Origin: Arthrobacter sp. Leaf234
GTDB taxonomy: Bacteria > Actinomycetota > Actinomycetes > Actinomycetales > Micrococcaceae
Length of the DNA: 64,000 bases
Direction of reading: 5' to 3'
Assembly (NCBI RefSeq): GCF_001422665.1
Contig: NZ_LMLU01000005.1
Coordinates: 310,001-374,000 of the forward strand
Positions 1 to 7,422 of this stretch are shown here, piece after piece. Each line of letters starts with the position of its first letter. Position 1 is the first letter of the stretch. The position numbers were made by a program, and so were the translations under genes. The notes beneath the pieces were generated by a model, which was not told the DNA's origin, did not search any database, and worked only from the letters and a program-made list of their open reading frames with translations.

Positions 1-52
1 CGGCGATGGTCCAGCCGACGGGTCCTGCTCCGGTTACGACGTAGAGCGTCAT
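1..52 (-). CDS. NAD(P)-binding oxidoreductase, N-terminal fragment
   Basis: Only the first 17 codons are inside the window; the gene continues beyond position 1. The start MTLYVVTGAGPVGWTIA matches the first beta strand and glycine-rich loop (TGAGPVG) of an atypical short-chain dehydrogenase, epimerase or NmrA-type NAD(P)-binding fold. A second ATG lies six bases upstream at 58, but the AGGAAAGG ribosome-binding site is better spaced for 52. The gene is divergent from the TetR regulator at 182 and shares the operator-bearing region with it, so it is the likely regulatory target. Confidence 0.6.
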   Translation of the reverse strand, partial: MTLYVVTGAGPVGWTIA

Positions 53-76
53 GATCATGCCTTTCCTGAATGGAAG

Positions 77-160
77 TGAGAGCACTGCTCTCAGAACCAA
101 TGTGCGCGTCCTCCCCGTCGAGGTCAAGAGCACTGCTCTCATCAGTTGACGGTGCTCTCT
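77..160. promoter_or_regulatory. Palindromic operators between the oxidoreductase and TetR genes
   Basis: A perfect 17-bp palindrome, TGAGAGCACTGCTCTCA, lies at 77-93. The same sequence with only its first two bases changed lies at 125-141, and a lone half-site TGCTCTCT follows at 153-160. The two full copies are 48 bp apart. Repeated palindromes between a TetR-type gene and a divergent enzyme gene are the usual layout of an autoregulated repressor site. That the TetR protein binds them is inference from position and symmetry. Confidence 0.75.
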
Positions 161-181
161 CCCGCATGCAAGGCTGGCGCC

Positions 182-934
182 ATGCCAGGAACACCGAGGG
201 CCCGGGCCCGGGAGCAGACACTCGGGGACATCACCAGCATCGGGCGCCGCCACCTCGGCGAGGTCGGCGCCGCCGCGCTCTCCCTGCGCGCGGTGGCGCG
301 GGAGCTCGGCGTCGTCTCGTCCGCCGTCTACCGGTACGTGGCCAACCGTGACGAGTTGCTGACGCTCCTCGTCGTCGATGCCTACACCGAACTGGGGGAC
401 GAGGTCGACGCCGCGGTGGAGGCCGCGGGGACGGCCGCCGCCGACCGCTTCAGGGCGCTAACGCAGGCGGTGCGCGCCTGGGCCGTCCGCGAGCCGTCCC
501 GCTATGCGCTGCTCTACGGCAGTCCCGTCCCCGGGTACGCCGCTCCGGCCGAACGCACCACCGGCGAGGGCACGCGCGTGGTCACGCTGCTCGCTCTGAT
601 CATCGACGGTGCCTGGCGATCGGGGGAGCTCGACGACACGGCCGAACCCGTCGCGCCCGTGCTCGCACCGGATCTGCGGGCCATCCGCGACCAGCTCTCA
701 CTCGCCGTGCCGGACCGGGTGATCGCGGCAACGGTGCAGGCCTGGTCCGCCCTCTTCGGTGCCGTCTCCTTCGAGGTCTTCGGCCAGTACGGTCCCTCCA
801 CCTTCGCCGACCCGGCGGCGCTGTTCGACCTCGTGGTGGACCGGATCGCCGTCCAGCTCGGCCTCCGGCGGCTGACGCATCCCGCCCCCGCCGGGAGCAG
901 GCGGAAAGATTGGCGCACGCCGCGCACCGGGTGA
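182..934 (+). CDS. TetR/AcrR family transcriptional regulator
   Basis: This 250-aa protein has an N-terminal TetR helix-turn-helix (about residues 33-60, with AVARELGVVSSAVYRYVANR) and a C-terminal ligand/dimer domain of the type found in actinobacterial WHG-like TetR proteins. ATG 182 gives a normal N-terminus before the DNA-binding domain; an in-frame TTG at 146 would add 12 residues and run through the operator half-site. The protein probably represses the divergent oxidoreductase gene and itself through the palindromes at 77-160. The ligand cannot be told from sequence. Confidence 0.85.
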   Translation: MPGTPRARAREQTLGDITSIGRRHLGEVGAAALSLRAVARELGVVSSAVYRYVANRDELLTLLVVDAYTELGDEVDAAVEAAGTAAADRFRALTQAVRAWAVREPSRYALLYGSPVPGYAAPAERTTGEGTRVVTLLALIIDGAWRSGELDDTAEPVAPVLAPDLRAIRDQLSLAVPDRVIAATVQAWSALFGAVSFEVFGQYGPSTFADPAALFDLVVDRIAVQLGLRRLTHPAPAGSRRKDWRTPRTG

Positions 935-976
935 GAGACTGGCCGCTGCCGCCACCACCCCGACCAGGAGCAACCC

Positions 977-2236
977 GTGCGCATCCGCCTGCCCCGCCCG
1001 GAGACCCGGAACACCGCCCGCTCGGTCTGGCTGTTCTTCGCGGTCATCCACGCGGGCTTCCTGGCCCGGCTGCTGCCGTTCATCATCGGCGGGGGAGTGC
1101 TCAGTGACATCCGCTTCTACCGCGAATGGGCCTACAGCGCACTGAACGACGGCGTCTGGGAAGGCATCGACACGGCGTGGGTGTACCCCGTGGGGGCGCT
1201 CGCGACCATGGTGCTCGCCGCGGCCTTCGGTCCGTTCCTCTACCAGCTGGCCTGGTTCGCGCTCTTCGCCGGGCTCAACGCCCTGGGAACCGCCGCCCTG
1301 CTGCGACGCGGCACGCCGTCGTCGTTCACCGCCGCGTACTGGTGGCTGACCGCCACCGCGCTGCTCGGCCCCGTCGCCGTCGGCAGGATCGACGGGCTGA
1401 CGGCCCCGCTCGTCATCACAGGGCTCCTCGTCGTCGCCGCCCGCCCCTTCGTGGCCTCCCTGCTCCTCAGCGCCGCCACCTGGATGAAGGTGTGGCCCGC
1501 CGCCGTGGTGCTCGCGGCACTCGTGGTGGTCCGTGACGGCAGGCTGCGCATCGTGGGGGCCGGCCTCGCCCTCACCGCCGCGATCGCCGCAGCGGTCACG
1601 GCCTTCGGGGACGTCCGGAACCTCACCGGCTTCCTCAGTGCCCAGGGCGCCCGCGGCATGCAGCTCGAGGCCCCGCTCAGCACCCCCGGTGTCTGGCAGG
1701 CCATCACCGGTTCCTCGGGCGCCTACTTCTTCGAGGACGAGGTCATCAACACCATGGAGGTCCGGGGCGCGCTCAGCGGCGTGGTCGGCGACCTCATGAC
1801 ACCGCTGCTGGTCCTGACCGTGCTGGTGGTGGCTGCCGCCCTGGCCGTCGCCCTGCACCGCGGGGCCGCCGCCGGGAGCCTGCTCGCCACCGGTTCGCTC
1901 GCCCTCGTCGCCACGCTCGTGGTCTTCAACAAGGTCGGCTCGCCGCAGTTCATGCTGTGGATCGCGGCGGTGATCGCCGCAGGGCTGGTCCTGGACGGCG
2001 TGGCGGGCTGGCGGTACCCCGCCCTCGCGATGCTGGCCACGGCCGCCCTCACCACGCTGGTCTACCCGGTGTTCTACGACGCCCTGCGCTACGAGCTCAA
2101 CCCCGCTGTCGCCGTCCTGCTCACCCTGCGCAACCTGCTCGTCGTGAGTATCTTCGTCTGGTCCCTCGTGCGCCTCGGACGGCTCGCAGCCGGCATGCGC
2201 ACGGCGGGGCCCGCACCATCCGTCAGGGGTTCCTGA
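977..2236 (+). CDS. Polytopic membrane protein, GT87/DUF2029-like glycosyltransferase
   Basis: This 419-aa protein has about ten hydrophobic helices. Near the N-terminus it reads SDIRFYREWAYSAL, an acidic residue and aromatic pattern in the first external loop like that of GT-C polyprenol-phosphate-dependent glycosyltransferases (GT87, DUF2029). Such enzymes add mannose or related sugars to lipid or glycan acceptors on the outer face of the membrane. GTG 977 is preceded by AGGAG at 966-970. The last 14 bases overlap the 3' end of the convergent epimerase gene. The family call rests on topology and the first-loop pattern, so the substrate is unknown. Confidence 0.6.
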   Translation: MRIRLPRPETRNTARSVWLFFAVIHAGFLARLLPFIIGGGVLSDIRFYREWAYSALNDGVWEGIDTAWVYPVGALATMVLAAAFGPFLYQLAWFALFAGLNALGTAALLRRGTPSSFTAAYWWLTATALLGPVAVGRIDGLTAPLVITGLLVVAARPFVASLLLSAATWMKVWPAAVVLAALVVVRDGRLRIVGAGLALTAAIAAAVTAFGDVRNLTGFLSAQGARGMQLEAPLSTPGVWQAITGSSGAYFFEDEVINTMEVRGALSGVVGDLMTPLLVLTVLVVAAALAVALHRGAAAGSLLATGSLALVATLVVFNKVGSPQFMLWIAAVIAAGLVLDGVAGWRYPALAMLATAALTTLVYPVFYDALRYELNPAVAVLLTLRNLLVVSIFVWSLVRLGRLAAGMRTAGPAPSVRGS

Positions 2237-3074
2237 CGCCCTCCCCGGCGAGCACGGCTCGATACCCCTCACGGTAGGTCGGGTAGGTGAACGAGAAGCC
2301 CGACGCGCGCAGGCGCCTGCTGTCCACGCGGCGGGCCCCGCCCCGGACCGGACCGCCGGAGCCGTCGCCCGCCGGCGGCTCCGGGAGGGTGAGCTCGGCG
2401 GCGAGGAAGCGCAGCACCTCGCCGAGGTCGACGGGCAGTTCGTCGCTGCCGAGGTAGATCCGCTCCGGTTCCTCGACGTCCAGCACGAGGTGCACGATCG
2501 CGGCGGCGGCGTCGTCCCGGTGGATCCGGTTGGTCCACTGCACCTCCTGCGGCAGGACCGCGCTGCCGCCGGTCACCTGGTCGATGAGACGCGTGCGCCC
2601 CGGACCGTAGATACCCGAGAGGCGCAGCACCGTCCCGTGGTCGGTCCGTGCGAGGAGGACGTCCTCGGCCTCCTTCACGAGGCGCGCGGTCGGGGCGGTG
2701 CCCTCCGCGGGTGAGTCCTCCGAGACCCATCCACCGCCGAAATCCCCGTACACGGCGGTGGAGGAGACGAAGAGGACCCGGCGCGGGGTGACGCCGTCGC
2801 GCTCGAGGGCATCGAGCACATTGCCGGTCGCGTCCACGTAGGCGCTGCGGTACGCCTCCTGCGTCCTGCCGCCCGCCGCGGTGGCGATGACGACGACGTC
2901 GGTATCAGCCGGGACCGGGGGCAGCGGCTGCGTCAGGTCGGCGCGCACCCCCTCGATGCCGGCCGGCAGGCGCTCCGGCGAGCGGCGCCAGCCGACCACG
3001 CGCTCCCCCCGGGCGGCGAGCCGCAGCCCGACCTCCGTGCCCAGGTCCCCGCATCCCGCGATCAGTACCGTCAT
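2223..3074 (-). CDS. NAD-dependent epimerase/dehydratase (SDR family)
   Basis: The 283-aa protein opens with MTVLIAGCGDLGTEVG, a Rossmann-fold dinucleotide-binding loop. A VSSTAVYG segment near the middle corresponds to the Ser/Tyr region of extended SDR enzymes. It resembles short actinobacterial NAD(P)-dependent sugar-epimerase-like proteins such as YeeZ relatives. No substrate is evident. It is convergent with, and overlaps by 14 bp, the membrane protein gene ending at 2236. Confidence 0.75.
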   Translation of the reverse strand: MTVLIAGCGDLGTEVGLRLAARGERVVGWRRSPERLPAGIEGVRADLTQPLPPVPADTDVVVIATAAGGRTQEAYRSAYVDATGNVLDALERDGVTPRRVLFVSSTAVYGDFGGGWVSEDSPAEGTAPTARLVKEAEDVLLARTDHGTVLRLSGIYGPGRTRLIDQVTGGSAVLPQEVQWTNRIHRDDAAAAIVHLVLDVEEPERIYLGSDELPVDLGEVLRFLAAELTLPEPPAGDGSGGPVRGGARRVDSRRLRASGFSFTYPTYREGYRAVLAGEGVRNP

Positions 3075-3131
3075 GCGCCGTCCGTCCTTCCGTCACGGGC
3101 CTGGTTCGGCCATGTCCGACCGCCAGTCTAG

Positions 3132-3176
3132 GGCGGTGCCGACCGTGGCGGTGCCGGTCGGGGCGGTGCCGGTCGG
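3132..3176. repeat. Three tandem 15-bp units
   Basis: GGCGGTGCCGACCGT is followed by two copies of GGCGGTGCCGGTCGG without spacers. The array lies in the 202-bp region between the epimerase and SRPBCC start codons, so it sits upstream of both genes. Its length could vary by slippage and alter promoter spacing; no function can be assigned. Confidence 0.8.
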
Positions 3177-3276
3177 GACGCCGGCGGGGAGGGAAGGGGA
3201 GGCGCCGTAGACTGGCCCGCGGCGCCCCGCTCCCACCGGGCCGGTCCGGCCAGGTATCCGAGCGAGGGGGGAACGC

Positions 3277-3774
3277 ATGGGACGGGTGATCTCGGTCCAG
3301 GACAGCGTGGTGATCGCGCAGTCGCCGCAGGTGCTGTACGGCATGGTCAGCGACGTGGTGCGGATGGGCGAGTGGAGCCCGGAGAACAGGGGAGCGGTGC
3401 TCGCGGCACCGGGCGTGCCCATCGGGGTCGGGACGGTGTTCGACGGCGCCAACACGCGGGGACGGGTCAGCTGGACCACCCGCTGCACCGTGACGGCCGC
3501 GGAGCCGGGCCGGGAGTTCGCCTTCCGCGTCCATGCGATCGGCGGGCGGACGCGGCGGCTGCCCGCGAGGATCGCCGCATGGCGCTACACCTTCGAGGAG
3601 GGCGACGGCGGCACGCTCGTCACCGAGACCTGGACGGACGACCGACCCTGGCACGATGCCGCGGCACGCGCCTTCGACTATGTCGCGACGGGTGGCACGA
3701 CCTTCGCCGCCTTCCAGCGCGGCAACATCCGCCGGACCCTCAGGAACCTGAAGGCCGCGGCCGAGACCGTCTGA
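3277..3774 (+). CDS. SRPBCC family protein
   Basis: This 165-aa protein has the pattern of the START/SRPBCC fold. An N-terminal strand precedes the helix SPQVLYGMVSDVVRMGEWSP, and a C-terminal helix reads GNIRRTLRNLKAAAE. It is typical of the polyketide cyclase/dehydrase-like proteins that bind hydrophobic ligands. No catalytic residues are recognisable. It is a single gene followed by a strong terminator. Confidence 0.8.
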   Translation: MGRVISVQDSVVIAQSPQVLYGMVSDVVRMGEWSPENRGAVLAAPGVPIGVGTVFDGANTRGRVSWTTRCTVTAAEPGREFAFRVHAIGGRTRRLPARIAAWRYTFEEGDGGTLVTETWTDDRPWHDAAARAFDYVATGGTTFAAFQRGNIRRTLRNLKAAAETV

Positions 3775-3809
3775 GGTCCGCCGCATCCCGGGACGTCCCG
3801 GCATGCAGG

Positions 3810-3844
3810 AGGCAGGATCACCGTGACAGTGATCCTGCCTTTTT
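3810..3844. terminator. Rho-independent terminator
   Basis: A perfect 12-bp stem (AGGCAGGATCAC with GTGATCCTGCCT) closes a 7-nt loop and is followed by five T residues. It ends the SRPBCC transcript on the plus strand. The stem could also stop minus-strand transcripts from the glutaminase gene. Confidence 0.9.
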
Positions 3845-3856
3845 CGGAGCCAGTGC

Positions 3857-4018
3857 TCAGCGGCTGCTTCGCCTGGTCGCCGTCCGCAGCTGGATGATCC
3901 GCACCGCACCCACGAGCGCGACGATGGCCCCGCCGCCGACGGCGGCGATGAACAGAGCCAGGCCGAGGGCGATGGATCCCTCGAAGCCGAACGGCGCCAG
4001 GACGCAGGCCGGGTCGTC
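3857..4018 (-). other. Orphan reading frame for a membrane segment after glsA
   Basis: Immediately after the glutaminase stop codon, the minus strand holds an open frame of 53 codons that looks coding. Its core reads GSIALGLALFIAAVGGGAIV, a clear transmembrane segment, followed by a basic tail (LRTATRRSSR) and TGA at 3859-3857. The frame has no ATG, GTG or TTG upstream of the hydrophobic segment back to its previous in-frame stop at 4082-4084. It is in the +1 frame relative to the glutaminase gene. It could be a broken gene, a gene with a rare start such as CTG, or a frameshifted C-terminal extension of the glutaminase. Confidence 0.4.
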
Positions 4019-5831
4019 AGCCGCGGATGCGCACCGCGGTCTCCCGGAGGTAGAGGTCCACCCGTGTGTAGGCGTCCCGGGTCAGGGCCTTCCACAGTTC
4101 CACGGCGAGCGGCGGATCCTCCTTCTCGATGCTCCTGATGGCCTGCGCCGTGAGGACCTTCACATGGACGTCCTCGAGGGCCTTCACCGTGGTCTCCTGC
4201 CGGTCGTCGCTGCCGAGGGCCAGCTCCCCGAAGGTCATGCCGGCGCTCAGCGTGGTCAGCCTGAGCCGCTCGCCGGAAGGACCGGGTACCGACGTGGCGA
4301 TCTTCCCGGACAGGATGAAGAAGACGCCGCCGAAGCTCTGCCCGACGCGGCGCACCACGTGCCCCTTCTCGTAGGTCCTGTCCTCCATCCGCAGCGTCAG
4401 TGCCTCGACGGCCTCCTCGGACAGCGGGCTCAGGGCGGGGCACTGGGCCACCTCCACCCGTGCGGGCAGGACCAGATCGCCGCCGTAGCGGGTGATCAGC
4501 TCGTTCTCGCACCACTCCACGGCGGCCGTGCGCGTGTCGAAGGTCGGCACGGCCCGGTCGACGTCCTTGAAGGTCTCGGCGAGGGTGCTTTCGCCGTCGA
4601 TCAGCACCAGCTCGCAGTCCACCGCCTCAAGGTTCGCCCGGACCTCGCCGAGCAGGCGCAGCGACACGTCCGCCACCTCGTCGACGCGCCGCAGGTCGAG
4701 GATCACGACGTCGACGTCGTCGTCCAGCCCGCTGAGCTCGCGCACCATCGACTCGGTCCCCGCGAAGAGCAGGTCCCCGTTGAGCTCGATCACCATGGCG
4801 CGGTGGCCGTGGTCGCGGAGGACCTCCATGGCCTCGTCGGTCCTGCGGATACCCGACGGCGCCGCCGTGATGTCGTAGGTGGCCCGGATGGCCGAGCGCC
4901 CGGCGCGCGCGGCCCGGACGAAGTGCAGTTCCATGTCGCGGGAGAGCCGCTGGCTGGTGGCCATCCCGCGGACGCTGCTCCCGTGCTCGTCCAGGGGCGG
5001 GGAGTACACGGCGAGCCCCACCTGGCCGGGCAGGACGGCGATGGTGCCGCCGCCCACCCCGCTCTTCGCCGGCATGCCGACGGTGCTGATCCACGAACCG
5101 GCGTCGTCGTACATCCCGCACGTCGTCATCACCGAGAGGACGCGCTCGACGGCGAGGATGTCCATCGCCTCCACCCCGGTGAGCGGATTCCGGCCCGAAT
5201 TCGCGAGCGTCGCGGCCATGACGGAGAGGTCGACGCAGTTGACCATGACCGAGCACTGGCGGAAGTAGTCCTCGATGACCGGCGTCGGATCGTCCTCGAT
5301 GATGTCGAAGGAGCGCAGGAGGTAGGCGAGGGCGCGGTTCCGGTGCCCGTGTTCCAGCTCCGACCGGAAGATCTTCTGGTTCACGCCGAGCTGGCGGCCG
5401 GCGAACGCCGAATAGGCGTTCACGATCCGCTTGAACCGGGTGTTGCCGCCGCGCGACTGCACCAGCGACGTGGCCGTCAGGGCTCCGGCGTTGATCATCG
5501 CATTCGACGGGCGTCCCGTCCCGGGGGCGAGGGAGACCTCGTTGAAGGAATCCCCCGACGGCTCGACGTCCACCTTCGCGTCCACCGCCTCCATGCCGAG
5601 GTCCGCGAGGGCGAGCCCGTACGTGAAGGGCTTGGAGATCGACTGGATGGTGAACTCCTCGCGCGTGTCACCGACCTCGTACATGTAGCCGTCCACGGTG
5701 GTCAGGCAGATGCCGAAGTTGTCCGGATCGACGTTCGCCATGGCGGGGATGGTGCTGTACGGCTTGCCGTCCCGCAGCTCGGAGATCTCCCGGTGGATGG
5801 TCCTGAGGTACGTGTCGATCGGCGATTCCAT
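4017..5831 (-). CDS. glsA: Glutaminase with STAS and cyclic-nucleotide-binding-like domains
   Basis: The 604-aa protein hydrolyses glutamine to glutamate and ammonia in the cytoplasm. Residues 1 to about 310 form the serine-dependent, beta-lactamase-fold glutaminase domain with the SxxK motif in QSISKPFTYG. A STAS-like domain follows (about 325-430, DVDVVILDLRRVDEV). A cNMP-binding-like domain ends the protein (about 455-590) with a phosphate-binding-cassette-like FGELALGSDDRQETTV. This three-domain layout occurs in other actinobacterial glutaminases, where the extra domains are presumed regulatory. The ATG is at 5831. An orphan membrane frame follows the stop codon. Confidence 0.92.
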   Translation of the reverse strand: MESPIDTYLRTIHREISELRDGKPYSTIPAMANVDPDNFGICLTTVDGYMYEVGDTREEFTIQSISKPFTYGLALADLGMEAVDAKVDVEPSGDSFNEVSLAPGTGRPSNAMINAGALTATSLVQSRGGNTRFKRIVNAYSAFAGRQLGVNQKIFRSELEHGHRNRALAYLLRSFDIIEDDPTPVIEDYFRQCSVMVNCVDLSVMAATLANSGRNPLTGVEAMDILAVERVLSVMTTCGMYDDAGSWISTVGMPAKSGVGGGTIAVLPGQVGLAVYSPPLDEHGSSVRGMATSQRLSRDMELHFVRAARAGRSAIRATYDITAAPSGIRRTDEAMEVLRDHGHRAMVIELNGDLLFAGTESMVRELSGLDDDVDVVILDLRRVDEVADVSLRLLGEVRANLEAVDCELVLIDGESTLAETFKDVDRAVPTFDTRTAAVEWCENELITRYGGDLVLPARVEVAQCPALSPLSEEAVEALTLRMEDRTYEKGHVVRRVGQSFGGVFFILSGKIATSVPGPSGERLRLTTLSAGMTFGELALGSDDRQETTVKALEDVHVKVLTAQAIRSIEKEDPPLAVELWKALTRDAYTRVDLYLRETAVRIRG

Positions 5832-5876
5832 GCTTCCCAGCCTACGGGCGCGGCCGGTGGCGGACTGCCCGCCCGG

Positions 5877-6341
5877 TCAGCGCGTGCGCAGGGTGTGCCG
5901 GATGGAGAGGACGAAGAGCTGGGCGACGGCGGTCGCCAGGCCGAGGAGGATCAGCGGCGGGGCCGCCAGCACCGTGGTGTTGAACCAGGGGTTGACGTAC
6001 ATCCCGTTCGCCTGTCCGTTCATCATGGCTTCGTCGAAGGCCCTCTGGTACATGCTCGGCGCAGCGAAGAAGTACACCCCGAGCGCGGTGAGGACGGCGG
6101 CCGCCACCCAGATCCAGACGTCGAGAGGATTGCGGGGTCGTGGCTCCTCGGTCTCCCGCGCGGTGTCCGGTCCCACCTCGACGATCCCCGGGATGGCTGC
6201 CTCGTCGGGCGGGGCGACGGGAAGGGCGGGAGCGGGAGGGGCCTCGGAGGTCATCCGCGGCACCGCATCGGTGGCGCCGCCCCGCTGGTAGATGCCCTCG
6301 TAGCGGGGATCGTAGGTGCCCTGCAGCCGGTCCGTGCTCAT
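5877..6341 (-). CDS. Hypothetical membrane protein with two helices
   Basis: The 154-aa protein has a polar, proline-rich N-terminal half, then a helix at about residues 76-95 (VWIWVAAAVLTALGVYFFAA) and a second hydrophobic segment near the C-terminus. Between them is an Asn/Gly/Met-rich external loop. The ATG at 6341 has GGAGGAA directly upstream. No known domain was recognised. It is 45 bp upstream of glsA in the same direction and may be co-transcribed with it. Confidence 0.7.
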   Translation of the reverse strand: MSTDRLQGTYDPRYEGIYQRGGATDAVPRMTSEAPPAPALPVAPPDEAAIPGIVEVGPDTARETEEPRPRNPLDVWIWVAAAVLTALGVYFFAAPSMYQRAFDEAMMNGQANGMYVNPWFNTTVLAAPPLILLGLATAVAQLFVLSIRHTLRTR

Positions 6342-6411
6342 CGCTGTTCCTCCCCCTGGACTGCCGAATGCTGTCCAGTAAAGCACGGCGGCTGATCGTC
6401 GCGCCCCGCCC

Positions 6412-6558
6412 TCACCTGCGCGCGGCGAGCTCGTCGAGCAAGCGCTCCTCGGCGTCGTGCGGGGTGACGCAGAGGAGGACCGCGATCCAGCCGATGAGCG
6501 CGCCCCCGTTGCCCGCGCTGCCCGATCCGACACCGGCCCGTGATTGGATCAGGATCAC
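6412..6558 (-). CDS. Possible small membrane protein
   Basis: A 48-codon frame from GTG 6558 contains GGALIGWIAVLLCVTP followed by an amphipathic charged tail (DAEERLLDELAARR). This composition looks coding in the otherwise unexplained 250 bp between 6341 and 6598. No clear ribosome-binding site is present, so the gene may be spurious or leaderless. Confidence 0.3.
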   Translation of the reverse strand: MILIQSRAGVGSGSAGNGGALIGWIAVLLCVTPHDAEERLLDELAARR

Positions 6559-6597
6559 CTGCCCAGCCGGTGGAGCGGGTCAGGACCGGAAGGAACC

Positions 6598-7269
6598 ATG
6601 CCACCCCGATCAGCACGCACGTCGACCGAAGCCCCTCGCCTCGCCCTGCACGCACCGTCGAACCTCACGCGGGTCGATGCCCCCGTCCTCCTCGACGGCG
6701 AGCACCGGGAGGGCGAGTTCTACGCGCGCGCCGTCCTCGATGCGGGCGACCTCGCGGGCATCACGCTGCAGGAGTGCCTGCTGCAGAATGTCTCCCTCGA
6801 CGGGACGGAACTGCGGGGCGCGCGCTTCCTCGAGTGTTCCTTCGAGGATCTGTTCGCGCCGGTGTTCCGGGCCTCCCGCACCAGCTGGCGGGAGACGTCG
6901 CTGCGCGGTTCGCGCTGGGGATCCGCCGAGCTGTACGACAGCAGGTTCGACGCCGTGCACCTCGACGGCGGGAAGCTCGACTTCGTGAACCTGCGCGGTG
7001 CCCGTCTCACGGATGTCCTGATCAGCGGGTGCATCATCGGCGAACTGGACCTCACGGGCTGCACGGCCACGCGCGTGGCCCTGCAGGACTGCACCGTCGG
7101 CACACTCACGCTCGACGGCGCCCGGCTCAGGGACACGGATCTGCGGACGAGCAGCTTCCGCACCATCAACGGTATCGACGGGTTGCGGGGAGCGACCATC
7201 GACGACGGGCAGCTGCTCCTCCTCGCGCCGTTCCTCGCCGAGAGCATGGGTCTCCGGGTGGAGGGCTGA
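6598..7269 (+). CDS. Pentapeptide-repeat protein
   Basis: The 223-aa protein has degenerate A(D/N)LxX-type pentapeptide units from about residue 45 onward (for example LQNVSLDGTELRGARFLECS, FVNLRGARLTDVLISG and TLDGARLRDTDLRTSSF), predicting a right-handed quadrilateral beta-helix. Some such proteins mimic DNA and protect gyrase; many have no known role. ATG 6598 is preceded by AAGGAA. It stands alone between two minus-strand groups. Confidence 0.8.
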   Translation: MPPRSARTSTEAPRLALHAPSNLTRVDAPVLLDGEHREGEFYARAVLDAGDLAGITLQECLLQNVSLDGTELRGARFLECSFEDLFAPVFRASRTSWRETSLRGSRWGSAELYDSRFDAVHLDGGKLDFVNLRGARLTDVLISGCIIGELDLTGCTATRVALQDCTVGTLTLDGARLRDTDLRTSSFRTINGIDGLRGATIDDGQLLLLAPFLAESMGLRVEG

Positions 7270-7315
7270 CGCCGGTGCCGGAGGTGCCGGCGGGCGTCGT
7301 CAGGTAGGGGCGGCG

Positions 7316-7422
7316 CCGGGCTCGTCCCCGGACCGATGGCCGTCGTCCTGGGCCGGCGCCCGGCGTCGTGCCGGTGGGCGTCGCGGGGCAGGGTCAGCGT
7401 CCGGGCTCGTCCCCGGACCGAT
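7316..7422. repeat. Duplicated 3' tail of the CPBP gene
   Basis: The last coding bases of the CPBP protease gene recur 85 bp downstream of themselves. CCGGGCTCGTCCCCGGACCG at 7316-7335 equals 7401-7420, and the match extends to 32 bp with one mismatch. The frame in the outer copy would again encode an RSGDEPG-like tail. The offset is not a multiple of three, so the outer copy is not part of the gene. Confidence 0.75.

Noticed and set aside
3372-6395. Very long plus-strand open frame opposite the glutaminase gene
   Set aside because: It is a shadow of the high-GC minus-strand gene. It overlaps the SRPBCC gene and terminator and its translation lacks domain features.
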